Assembly: GCA_003116975.1 (NCBI GenBank)
Contig: BGKB01000075.1
Coordinates: forward strand, 2,780-66,779
Length of the DNA: 64,000 bases
Reading direction: 5' to 3'
DNA from: Aurantiochytrium sp. KH105
Taxonomy: Eukaryota > Sar > Bigyra > Thraustochytrida > Thraustochytriidae
Below the pieces are notes generated by a model. The model made no database searches, was not told the DNA's origin, and was given only the letters and a program-made list of their open reading frames with translations. Shown here piece by piece: positions 41,093 to 51,320 of the stretch. The position numbers and the translations under genes were made by a program. Numbering within the stretch: position 1 is the stretch's first letter; each line of letters opens with the position of its first letter.

Positions 41093-42940
41093 ATGGGCAA
41101 CTTGAACTCCACCGCGCGCGAGGAAGACGGCCCGCCCGCGCTGAGCAAGCGCGGCGCGGAGGCGGCCAAGCCCGCGATCTCGTACCTGCCCGAGATGCTC
41201 GCCGCGATGGGCGACCTCTATGACCCGGAAACCAACCCGGAGGGCTACGTTGTGGCGGCCGCCGCCGAGAACAAGCTCCTGTACAAAGATATCCTCGAGC
41301 CCAAGCTGTGCGAAGCGCATCGCAAGCTGAGCGAGGTCGCCGAGCACGAGCTCTTTAGCCCGTACTACGGCGACATGCGCGGCATGCCGAACGTCCGCAA
41401 GGCTGTTGCGGGCCTCATGGAAGAGCTCGTGGTCAAGAAAAAGAAGCTCGACCCAGACTGCCTGTGCCTGACACCGGGCGTCACGAGCGCTGTCAACATG
41501 ATGGCCTTCGTGCTGGGCAACCCGGGCGATGGTGTCCTCATTCCGGCGCCGTACTACCCGGCCTTTGACAACGACCTTCACACGCGCACGGGCCTCGTGC
41601 CCACGCCCGCGCGCATGGAAAAGATCAAGATCGATCAGCCCGAGGACGTCCCTGGTCTCCCCGTGCAATGGCGCATCACCGAGGCGTCTCTGGAAAAGGG
41701 CCTCGCCGAGGCCAAGGCCAAGGGCCTCAACGTGCGCATCTTTTTGCTCACCAACCCGGAGAACCCGCTCGGCTTTAGCCACACGGTCGAGGAGCTCGAG
41801 ACGGTCATCAAGTTTGTGCGCAAGCACAAGATGCATCTCATCAGTGACGAGATTTACGCTGGAGACTGCCACAGCGCGCGGGAGGGAGACGCGACGCACG
41901 TGAGCGTCCTGGACCTCACCGAAGGTGACGACATCCACGTTCTTTACGGTATGTCCAAGGATTTTGGTCTCAGCGGCCACCGCATGGGCTTCATTTACAC
42001 TGAGAACAAGGACGCCGTAAAGTCTATCTCAAGCCTCTCGGGCTTTCAGAGCGTTTCGGGCCCGGCGCAGGCCGTTCTATACGAGCTCGTGAGCGACCTC
42101 GACTTTGTCCGCTCATACGTCGCGGAGAGCAACCGCCGCCTTCGTGATGCCTGCGACAAGGTGCAGGGCCACCTCACCTCGCTGGGTATCGAGTTTTACC
42201 GTCCTACCGCCTCGCTGTTTTTTATGATTGATCTGCGCAAGTACCTTTCTGCGCCGACGTGGGACGCGGAGATGGAGCTTTTCCAGACGTTTTTCAAGAA
42301 CAAGTTCATCATCACGCCTGGCAAGGCCTGCCACTTTAAGGAACCCGGTTACTACCGCGTTTGCTTTGCGGCTGCTTCGGAAGAGGCCATGGCTCTTTTG
42401 TGCAACCGTCTTTCCAAGGTTCTCGCCAGCGTGCAGGTTTCCAATGCGGCTGCCTCTGACGAGTAAGTGTTCTCGAGTCTGTATGAGTCAGATCGAGAGA
42501 GAAGGATAGAAGAGGATGTCGTCCCTGTGGGGACGCGAAAGATCGGATTGATGCGGTGAGATGGCTGTCTGTCACCGTGGCTAGGTCCTGTGTGTGTTTG
42601 CGTGTTACTTTTTTGGTTCCACACAAATGACAGTATCCAACATGTATGCTTTTCCTTGCGTTCGAATCTCTCCCAACTAACTGGTCTTTCTTACCTTGTT
42701 CCTTTTTTTTGCTTGCTACGTTTTGGCCAACACAGCGCGCACATTGTGCCCATGTCTGGAGCGTCATATGCCCTGCTGGGGGCTCCCACCAAGCAGCTTG
42801 ACGACGATGGCGACCACGCTTCGGCGATGACGGTTGCTTCGCTGCAAGCGCGTCTCTTCGACCGCAGACTGATTTTCATTTTTATCATGCTGCTTATGGT
42901 CATGCTTTGGCCCTCGCGCCATGATTACATGGCTTGGTAA
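41093..42940 (+). CDS. ACC-synthase-like class I/II aminotransferase; two-exon model with myristoylation signal and C-terminal membrane anchor
   Basis: Model: exon 1 41093-42462, intron 42463-42735, exon 2 42736-42940, giving 524 residues. Without splicing the frame stops at 42466 (457 residues). The PLP fold-type I domain shows YYGDMRGMPNVRKAV, LTPGVTSAVNMMAFVLGNPG, PAPYYPAFDNDL, LLTNPENPLGFS and LISDEIYAG. The PLP lysine lies in YGMSKDFGLSGHRMGF. These are hallmarks of ACC-synthase-like aminotransferases; true ACC synthesis cannot be claimed. MGNLNST is a good N-myristoylation signal (Gly2, Ser6). Exon 2 adds a polar linker and a hydrophobic segment (LIFIFIMLLMVMLW, about 502-515) with basic flanks (DRR, SRH), resembling a tail anchor. 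Catalytic-domain confidence is high; the second exon is moderate. Confidence 0.88.
42463..42735 (+). other. Probable intron of the aminotransferase gene; in-frame stop lies inside the splice donor
   Basis: The donor GA|GTAAGTG puts the stop codon TAA of the unspliced frame inside the GTAAGT. The acceptor is CCTTTTTTTTGCTTGC...CAACACAG|C with a strong pyrimidine tract. Removing 273 bases joins GA to C, keeps phase, and opens 67 more codons ending with a hydrophobic anchor. Retention would give a protein without the anchor. Confidence 0.65.
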
Positions 42941-45705
42941 AAGTCTTTGCTTTCCAAGAGATGGCGAATCATAAACGAATTTTTCCCTTCCCTCTTTCGA
43001 TACTTTTGGCCCTTGTCGGTCATTCTGGTTGACTGTATCTCGTTTCGACCTCTGTCGTACTGCTACTACCTGGCCCGCAAGAGAGGGAACAATCGACTTG
43101 CCGACAGCCAAGACTTTGGTCCCACGAGTGTGAGTTTCGTGCCACCTTTACTTGCTTGTACTTGCGTATACCGCCGACACGTTTGCGCTCTTTGTCGTGA
43201 ATTTTACTACCACTTTACCTCTTTTACCGTCGCCGATGGGGAGGGCAGCAAGCGAGCGAGCAAGCGAGCGCAAAGGGTCGAGAAGAAAAGGAAAGTCAAG
43301 CACCTCGGAACGACGCTTTCAACCCCCAAGAGCAGGCCCGTCCATGCCAGGCGCTGCCAAGACTTCCGCATGAAAGGAAGTCGGGATTCTGTGCTTCACG
43401 TTGCAGCTGGATGCAGCTGCTCCAGCTGCCGTTGCTGCTGATGCTGCCGATAGGGTGTCTCGGACTCATGCAGGAGCCTCGCCAAGCTCGACGGCCCTCA
43501 CCCCAAAGCCGCCATTGGCCGGAGGTCGTCGCTCGAAGAATTAGTCCCGCGAAGCCTCGGCCTCCTCCCGAGCGGGCAGGCAGTCAGTCGACAGCATGGA
43601 TTCCGAGCGCGCGCCCGCTCCGCGAGCAGCGACGCGCGCATGCGTCCGCGTCCGCATCGTATGCGCAGGCACGCACACACGCACGCACGCAAGCACGCGC
43701 AGGCACCCTCGCCAGGCGACTCACCCCACCGACCGCGCGGCCGGCTCGCGAGCGATCGATCGATTGATCGATGGATGGATGCACGGGCGGGATTTGCGAG
43801 GAATAATCTCGCGCTTGGCGAGGCACGTTCACGTCCGTTGGCTAGCCGAGGGAGGAGATCATCTCGGCGAGGCGAGGCGAGGCGAGGCGAGGCGAGGCGA
43901 GGCGAGGCGAGTGTAGTCGACGCGGCCAGGCAAGTTGAAGCAAGGCCCGAGCAAGGTGAAGCAAGGCCCGGGCAACTTGATGCTCGCGGGGGCGGGCCCG
44001 CTCTGGTCCAACCGGCCCGGGCTGGTCCGGCCCGGTCTGGTTCTTCGGCTCGCGACGGGCGGCGGTCCTGCGAGAAGGGACGGGAAGTGGGGGTTGGACG
44101 CACGCAGCGGCGAGAGAAGCGACGAGCGCGACGATGCAGCGGCGATCTGCGTCGCCGCAGCCTCCGTGCCGCGCCTCCTCGCGCCCGCGCTGCGCCGCCG
44201 CTTGAGGCGGCGCTTGGAGAGCGGTCGAGGCACCAGATCAGGTCATCGATCTTCATCCATCCGTCCATCCAACCACCCTCCTCCCTGGGGTGCTCTTTGC
44301 ACGCCGCGAAGCCGGACCGCGTGCGGCGCGAGAGCACAACTCGCGGTCCGCGGTCCGAGGCCCGCGGCGCGTCGCCTCCGCGCGAGCAGGCAGCTGTCGC
44401 CAGCCAGGCCGCGACGGGCAGGCAGGCAGAGGCCTCCCTCCATGCGCGCGTATCCATCTGGCGAGTCCCCACTTGGAAACCCCGCCGCCAAGAGCGTAGC
44501 CCAGCCCCCCCAGCCCCCCCGCCCGAGACGAGCCGCGGCGAGCCGCGACGCGACGCTGCTGCCCGGGCTTTTGCTTCTGATGTGAACGAGTATCGCGCGC
44601 GGCGGCCACGGAGCGCAAATACAGAGAAGAGACTCGAGGGGAGAAGAGAGACTCGAAGACCCGGCAGCGTCAGCGTGCGTGCAACCTCTTGCTTGCAGTA
44701 GGAGCTCGCTTGCTTGCCCGGCTTCTCGCATCTCGCGCGTCTCGTCTCGTGTCTCACCTCTCGTCTCGCTCGTGTCTCGCTCGTGTCTCGTCTCGTCTCG
44801 TCTCGTTTCGTCTGGGCTCGCAGCTCGGCTCGACGGTCTCTCCTCCTCCCGAGTCCTCGCACCGGTTCACACGCGCTCACACCGCGACCTCACTGGCTGG
44901 AGTGTTTCTTTCCAGCGCCCGCTCCGCTGCTCACTGCTCCTCACTAACTAACGACTGCCTAACCACTGCTAGATCGCGCGGAGCGCATGCACGCACCCAT
45001 CCTCCTCCCGGGCGGCGCTGCGCCTGCGGGTCGCGGCCCGCCTGCCCGCCCGCCGCCGCGGAAGCCGCCCGGCCCCGCGCGCGTCCGGCCTCGCTCGGGG
45101 CGCGGGCTGCGGCCTCGCCGGCGGCGCCGTCCTCGCGGCGACGCGCGCGGCGACCGGCCCGGCCAAGAAGCCCCCACCAAGAAAACAACGCCCAATGAAG
45201 CAAACCAAGAAACAAAGCCACAAACAAACAAACAAACAAACAAACAAAGAAAAAGAAAACAAACAAACAAACAAACAAACAAAGAACGAAAGCGGCGCAG
45301 CGCGTGCACCAGCCCGGCCCAGCCGCCCCCGGCGGGCGCACACCCCCCGCGCGCCTTCTCCCGCGGCGCCCCCGCGGCCGCCCTCGCGCCCCGGCCCGGG
45401 GGGGGGCACGCGGCGCGCGCGGCGCGGGACAGCCCCCGCGCGTCCGGCCGGCTGGAGGGGCGCGCGACCCGCTTTCCTGCGCGGCCGTGACGGCNNNNNN
45501 NNNNNNNNNNNNNNNNNNNGGGGCAGACGCGAGTCGCGCCGAGCGAGCGGGCAGCGGCGGCGAGGCAGCGCGGGCAGAAAGGCAGCAGGCAGAAAGGCAG
45601 CAGGCAGGCAGGCAGGCAGCAGGCAGGCAGGCAGCAGGCAGGCAGACCCGCCTCGGAGCGAGCGGGCGGCGCGGGAGGGAGCGAGGCCGAGGCGCGCGAG
45701 CGAGC
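42941..45705. other. Gene-free GC-rich region with many tandem simple repeats
   Basis: About 2.7 kb. Visible arrays are GCGA/GCAA (about 43240-43270), ACGC (about 43672-43695), GATC/GATG (about 43755-43783), GGCGA (about 43866-43910), CTCGT (about 44740-44812), AAAC (about 45220-45285) and GGCA/GCA (about 45590-45650). Long open frames on both strands are Arg/Pro/Ala low complexity and are not called. The part nearest 45706 is probably the promoter and leader of the bHLH gene, interrupted by the assembly gap. Confidence 0.45.
45495..45519. other. Assembly gap (25 N)
   Basis: Twenty-five N characters in a very GC-rich, repetitive setting. The real length is unknown; a fixed placeholder is likely. 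Nothing spanning it should be interpreted. Confidence 0.98.
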
Positions 45706-46589
45706 ATGGCGCCCAAGCACGACAGCAAGACGGAGTCCGGCTCGCGCTGGAGCATCGAGGAGGGTAAGTAGACGCGGCGCGCGAACGAGCGAGCGCGGAG
45801 GAGCACGGAGACGACGACGACGACGTCGGGGAGGAGGAGGAGGAGGAGGCGAGAGATCGAGCGAGCGAGCGGGCGCAGAGGCGATGCTTGCTGGTTGAGC
45901 TTGCCCAAGTGCCCATTGGCGTGCTTGCTCAATGGCGTGCTTGCTCAATGGCCCATGTCAATGGCGTCGCATCCCACAACGACCCGATCGAGTAACCGTG
46001 ACGTGTGGCGACGCCTGAGAGACAGCCAGAGACACGAAGACCTTCAACGGGAACACATGAACACTGACAAGTCGCTTGCTCATCTCTCCACGCAGTCAAA
46101 AATCTCCTGATGGCCCCCTTCTCCAGGAGCTCGAGACCAGACCGCGAAACGTCAGGACACTCGTCCGGCCTGAGCTTTTCTGGACTTCGCTGGTCCCTCG
46201 ACGAGGTGCGTGGCGCCTTCTCGAGGTCCAAGTCCAAATCGGGCGGGAAAAAACGCAACAAGGGCAAGAAAGACCTCTCGCAAGCTGAGCGCGAGAAGAG
46301 GCGCCAAGACCGTCTCAAGGCCCGCAAAGAGAAAAAGTCAAAGCGAGAGAAGGAGCGCCGCAATCAGGTCAATGGTCTCCTCGACCAACTCGGAGACATG
46401 GTCGAGGTCGACAAGTCTGATGGAAAGGGCGCTCGCCTCGAGGTTCTCGGGGCCGCCGTCGACAAACTCAAGGATAAAAAGGGGATCTCGCGCGGAAAAC
46501 GCTCAAAGTACGACGAATATGACGAGGATGACTACGACGACGACTACGACTACGATGACGACGACGATGACGACAAGTACTCGATCTAG
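45706..46589 (+). CDS. Two-exon basic helix-loop-helix protein with duplicated RWS-EEV motif
   Basis: Model: exon 1 45706-45763, intron 45764-46095, exon 2 46096-46589, giving 183 residues. Residues ~102-149 fit a bHLH. The basic region is KREKERRNQVNGLL, with the E-x-x-R-R-x-x-[IV]-N pattern of E-box binders. A loop follows, and helix 2 is KGARLEVLGAAVDKLK. A lysine/arginine-rich region (GGKKRNKGKK, REKRRQDRLKARKEKKSK) precedes it, and an Asp/Tyr-rich acidic tail ends the protein. The N-terminus carries a short motif twice: SGSRWSIEEVKNLL across the exon junction and SGLRWSLDEVRGAF within exon 2 (about 49-61). That duplication independently supports the splice. Probably a DNA-binding transcription factor; partner and targets are unknown. 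An unspliced start at 46110 would lose the first copy. Confidence 0.72.
45764..46095 (+). other. Probable intron of the bHLH gene
   Basis: The donor GAGG|GTAAGTAG lies after 19 codons, and the acceptor CTCATCTCTCCACGCAG| ends at 46095. Phase is preserved and the joined codons complete a motif repeated later in the protein. Length is 332 bases. Confidence 0.7.
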
Positions 46590-49334
46590 AGTGGATGCGC
46601 CCAATGATGTTTTGTTACTTATGTCGCCAACGCGCCCTGGCGACCCCAAGCATAGGGCTTCAACGCGAATGAATTACGTCAAAGGACAAGTCCATCCTTT
46701 TCACTCTCCCCCGATGTTGTTGTTGTAGTAGTATGCTTTCAAAAGATTACCCGATCCCTTTTCCTTTTCGTACAGCCTGCGTCTTTCAGCCGACGTGTCT
46801 TCAAACTCGCAAAATCGAAAGCCTCGTGCTTTGCACGACATACGCACTCTGAGCGAATGTTTCGTTGTTTCCGCAGATACGATTTGGATGCGCTTTACGA
46901 GGCATGCACAGCTTTTGGAAATGGTAAAGGGCAACAGTCGCTTTAAATGCGTTTTAGGGGGGGGGGGGCATGGAAATGATGTGAGCAGACAGCAGCGCTA
47001 CAGAAGTGGCGAGATCAACTTGGTACCCATGGGCAGTCTCTTGTAGACTTGCCGTGCCACCAACCATTCAATCTCAGCAGCCACTAGTTCGTGCGGCATC
47101 ACGGTAAGTCTAAGATCCCTCAGAGCACGAACTAGCACGGCCAAAGATTTATGATTATCAAGCTCTTCACTACATCCTCAAGACGGCATTTAGAGTGAGA
47201 AGAAGCATCGAGCTACACCATCAGACAAATCCCCTTCAGAAGAAGCGAAACTACCCAGGCATTCCTAGCTTACTCAGGCATACTAGCAATCCACTTCATA
47301 ACTTTTGACGAGGCCTAGTTTTGGATATGCGAGCTCTCTCAGGCGGCACGACCTACATGTGCTCAGTTGTCACTGTCCAAATGCGTGTGAAACTGTGCTG
47401 AGGACTTGAAGTCGTCGCGATTTCGTGCATGTCTTTCACGAACACTTTGTGCTTCCTCCGAAGGGAATTCTTTTGACCATGCCCGAAAAATTAATCGTGT
47501 GAACCTTTTGCGGTCAATCTACCCACAGAGAGGACCATTGATTCGACAAGGAAACGCTTCTTTGTTGCTATCGCGTGCGTTGTATAGCGTGCGCCGATCC
47601 ATTAAAGTCTCGAAGGTTTCACCAATGAGACAAGGTTCGCGCAGAAAGTGCTTTCGAACAGCTCTTCCTTTGGCCTGAAGAGAAAAGATCCTTATTCCGC
47701 TATCTGCTTTGATGCTCACCCTAAAGAAGAGCAGTCTCGCGCTTCGCGTGTGTGATTCCCCTTCTGAACCATGTGATGATGCGGAACGACTGAGCTTTCT
47801 CATGAAAGTTGGAGGTACGTTATATTCCAACGGGAAATCGGAAATGAAAGGAAATTGAATTGACAAATCGTAGAACATTTTTCCGCTCGATGGCTCGCAC
47901 GAGAGCGCTAAAGATGGTTGCAAAGATCTTGTTTGGTAGTTGGTATACTTTTGATGTACCGCTCTCCTGCAGCGATTTTCCGGTCGCGGCCTGGCTTGTT
48001 CGGCTCAATGGTCCTAGGGTCAAAAACCTGGTCTGTTTTCAAAACCTGGTCTGTTTCCAGTACATGTGTGCATGCATGGGCTAATTAAGCTTGGGCTTGG
48101 ACTGCAAAGCTCTGACGATGGTTGCAGGCTTCTCGCGCTGCAAATCGAAGATATTATTTGGTTGTTGGTATATTTGGGGTCTATCGGTCTCCTGCAGCGA
48201 TTTTACGGTCGCGGCCTGGCTTGTTCGGCTCAATGGTCCTGGGGTCAAAACCCTGGTCTGTTCCCAGTACATGTGTGCATGCATGGGCTAATCAAGCTTG
48301 GGCTCGGCCCCCAAAGCTCTGACACGGACTACGGCGCTGCCAACTGCTTGTCCTGACTCAGCGCAAAATCTTGCAGCCCGAAGCCAACATTTTCGTGACA
48401 GATTGATAGATTTTCTGAATCTTGAACCCTTGTAGCAACTTCCCTCCCGACGAGGGATCGTCGGGATAGTCAATCAGTTACGAGGCAACTTCGACGCACG
48501 TTTCTCCTTGTGAAACCACGAGTGTGTAAATATTGTGACAACCGAGTGACCCGAGTGAGAGCTGAACACTACTAAACGAGTGCAGTCCGGAAACTCTACT
48601 TCCATTTCGAACGTTGAACTTGAAGCAACAAGAACAAATTTTGGCAAAGCGCCAGTTCTAAAAGAAGGCCGTCAGCAAATGGACGGGTCATTTCAGGTTT
48701 TTCTTCGCAGCGTGGACATCTGCGCATCTGCTCTGTCCGTGAAAACCACTTTGATAAAAACCAACGAGCACGTGCACGATGTTCAGGTCCAGCACCAAAT
48801 CTTTGGAACGCGCTGAGCACAGCAGGGCAACTTGCTCGGCTATGCCAAGAGCACCTGCCCAGAAGTTTTGCCACCAAATCTGTGAAGCGCAACAGTAGCG
48901 AAATTTACACGATGTCAAGAGCACTGGCCGCGGACTTTGTTTAGATTCCAAATCCATGATCGAGATCTTGTCGTCTTCAAGAAGTCCTCCTCGAACAAAA
49001 CTTTCTTCTTCTTCTTGCGCGCGCGCGCCCAAGAATGCGAATTGGTTCAGCTGATAATCAATCACTCAACTCAAGTCAAACCATTTCCGTCTTTGAAGAA
49101 CGAGGCAAGAAAAGATACATGGCATAGCATGCACGCATGCGCCAGGTTCAAGTTTTGTATTCTGGCTCAAGAGACAATGTCCGGTCCATTCGTGTATAAA
49201 GAAAATACGGATAAATTGATTGGTAAGTAAAAAGGTAAGTAACGAAGAGACCCAGTTGTGGGACTCATACGGATAAATGTTGTCGAAGAGACGACACGAC
49301 GACACAAGGCGCAAGCGCGATCTTCGCTGTGTCT
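46590..49334. other. Gene-poor AT-richer region between the bHLH and acetyl-CoA synthetase genes
   Basis: About 2.7 kb of lower-GC DNA with no supportable gene. Features are a poly-G run at about 46957-46968, a two-copy tandem duplication (47913-48323), and scattered short open frames without similarity. It forms the 3' flanks of two convergent genes. Confidence 0.5.
47913..48323. repeat. Two-copy tandem duplication, about 205-bp unit
   Basis: Copy 1 (47913-48116) and copy 2 (48117-48323) share long near-identical blocks, for example gcggcctggcttgttcggct and acatgtgtgcatgcatgggc. Copy 1 contains an extra 18-bp internal duplication (the caaaacctggtctgttt phrase occurs twice, about 48019-48057). 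Copy 2 contains about 20 bp absent from copy 1. No coding frame is conserved between the copies. Confidence 0.85.
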
Positions 49335-51320
49335 TTACTTGCGGAGGGTAGCGACCTTCTCGATGAGGCTGTCGACGACCGAGGGGTCGGCGAGGGTCGA
49401 GGTGTCGCCAAGCTGGTCGGCCTCGAGCGCAATGATCTTGCGGAGCACGCGGCGCATGAGCTTGCCCGAGCGGGTCTTGGGGAGAGCCGGGGTGATGATA
49501 ATGTAGTCCGGCGAGGCAAAGGGGCCAATGACGGAGCGGATCTGGTTGCGGAGATCCTTGACGAGGTCGTCGGTCTCCTCGTTGCCGAGCTTGAGGATGA
49601 CGTAGCAGGCAATACCCTCGCCCTTGACCTCGTGGGGGAAGCCAACGCAGGCGGACTCGGCGACGGCGTCGTGGGCGACGAGCGCGGATTCAATCTCAGC
49701 GGAGCCGATGCGGTGGCCCGAGACGTTGAGCACGTCATCGACACGGCCAGTGACAAAGAAGAAGCCGTCCTTGTCGCGGGTCACGCCATCGCCGGTAAAG
49801 TAGTAACCGGGGTAGGGCTTGAGGTAGGTGTTCATGTAGCGCTCGTGGTTGTTGAAGACGGTGCGCGTCATGGAAGGCCAGGCCGACTTGACACAGAGCA
49901 CACCCGAGGACTCCTCGCCCTCGACGAAGGGAACGACCTTGCCGCTCTGGGGGTCGAGGACCTCAAGGTCAATGCCGAAGAAGGGAAGGGTGGCGGAGCC
50001 GGGCTTGAGCGGGGTGGCGCCGGGGAGCGGGGTGACAATGATACCACCGGTCTCGGTCTGCCAGTAGGTGTCAATGATGGCGCAGCGCTCCTTGCCGACG
50101 TGCTTAAAGTACCAGGTCCAGGCGGCCGGGTTGATGGGCTCACCGACGGTACCGAGGATACGGAGGGTGGAGAGGTCGTACTTCTCGGTGGGCTCCGGGC
50201 CGTGGCGCATGAGGGCGCGGATGGCGGTGGGGGCCGTGTAGAACTGGGTCACCGAGTGGGTCTCGACAACATCCCAGTAGCGGCCGGCATCCGGGTAGAG
50301 CGGGGTGGACTCGAACATGAGCGTGGTGGTGCCGTTGGCGAGGGGGCCGTAGACAATGTAGCTGTGGCCGGTAATCCAGCCGACGTCAGCGACGCAGGCG
50401 TAGACATCGCCGGGGCGAAGATCGAAGATGATCTTGCAGGTGGTCTGGGCGTAGAGAATGTAGCCAGCGGTGGAGTGCATGAGACCCTTGGGCTTGCCGG
50501 TGGATCCGGACGTGTACAGGTAGAAGAGCGGGTCCTCGGCGTCCATGACCTCGGGCGGGCAGTAGGGGCGCTGGCCCTCGAGCTCGGGCTCCATCCAGAG
50601 ATCGCGGCCCTCGGTCATGCTGACGTCAGCGCCGGTGCGCTTGAAGACGAAGCACTTGTTGACGAAGTCGCACGAGGAGATGGCATCGTCGACGGTCTTC
50701 TTGAGGGGGATGGTGCGGCCGCCGCGGAGGCCCTCGTCGGCGGTGAAGATCCACTTGGAGTGGACGTCATCGACACGGGCGCGGAGGGCCTCGGCGGAGA
50801 AGCCGGCAAAGACGACGGAGTGGGGGGCACCAATGCGGGCGCAGGCGAGCATGACAAAGGCGGCCTCGGGGATCATGGGCATGTACAACGTGACGGGGTC
50901 GCCCTTCTTGACGCCGAACTTGCGCATGACGTTGGCGATCTGGCACACCTTGTGGAGGACCTCGAGGTAGGTGTACTTGACGGCTTGGCCGGGCTCATCC
51001 TTCTCCCAGATGATGGCAACGTCGTCGCCGCGGCCCTCCTCAACCCAGCGATCGAGGCAGTTCTCCGAGACGTTCAGCTTGCCGCCGACAAACCAGGCGA
51101 GGTCGCCGTTCTTGAGGGAACCGATCTTGACCTTGTCAAAGTCGTGCATCCACTTGAGCTCGCGGCGGGCGAGGCGGCCCCAGTATCCGCTGGGGTCGCG
51201 GACGGAGTCCTCATGGAGCTTCTTGTACTTTTCGAGGCTGGCGACGTGGGCGCCCTTGCTCGAGTGCGAGCGCACCTCGTGGACGACCTCGCCCACGGCG
51301 TTGCCCTTCTCCTCGGCCAT
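49335..51320 (-). CDS. ACS: Acetyl-CoA synthetase (acetate-CoA ligase, AMP-forming)
   Basis: The protein has 661 residues, the usual length. It activates acetate with ATP and CoA via acetyl-AMP, feeding lipid synthesis and histone acetylation. Visible motifs are the P-loop YTSGSTGKPKG (about 269-279), ADVGWITGHSYIVYGPL, DTYWQTETGG, TGDGVTRDKDGFFFVTGRVD, VSGHRIGSAEIE and the C-terminal PKTRSGK, whose lysine (about 620) is the catalytic residue controlled by acetylation in this family. I chose the Met at 51320 (MAEEKGNAVGEV); about 200 upstream in-frame codons are low-complexity leader. No presequence and no C-terminal SKL are seen, so the cytosol/nucleus is likely. The 805-codon open frame on the opposite strand is a codon-bias shadow. 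Confidence 0.97.
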   Translation of the reverse strand: MAEEKGNAVGEVVHEVRSHSSKGAHVASLEKYKKLHEDSVRDPSGYWGRLARRELKWMHDFDKVKIGSLKNGDLAWFVGGKLNVSENCLDRWVEEGRGDDVAIIWEKDEPGQAVKYTYLEVLHKVCQIANVMRKFGVKKGDPVTLYMPMIPEAAFVMLACARIGAPHSVVFAGFSAEALRARVDDVHSKWIFTADEGLRGGRTIPLKKTVDDAISSCDFVNKCFVFKRTGADVSMTEGRDLWMEPELEGQRPYCPPEVMDAEDPLFYLYTSGSTGKPKGLMHSTAGYILYAQTTCKIIFDLRPGDVYACVADVGWITGHSYIVYGPLANGTTTLMFESTPLYPDAGRYWDVVETHSVTQFYTAPTAIRALMRHGPEPTEKYDLSTLRILGTVGEPINPAAWTWYFKHVGKERCAIIDTYWQTETGGIIVTPLPGATPLKPGSATLPFFGIDLEVLDPQSGKVVPFVEGEESSGVLCVKSAWPSMTRTVFNNHERYMNTYLKPYPGYYFTGDGVTRDKDGFFFVTGRVDDVLNVSGHRIGSAEIESALVAHDAVAESACVGFPHEVKGEGIACYVILKLGNEETDDLVKDLRNQIRSVIGPFASPDYIIITPALPKTRSGKLMRRVLRKIIALEADQLGDTSTLADPSVVDSLIEKVATLRK

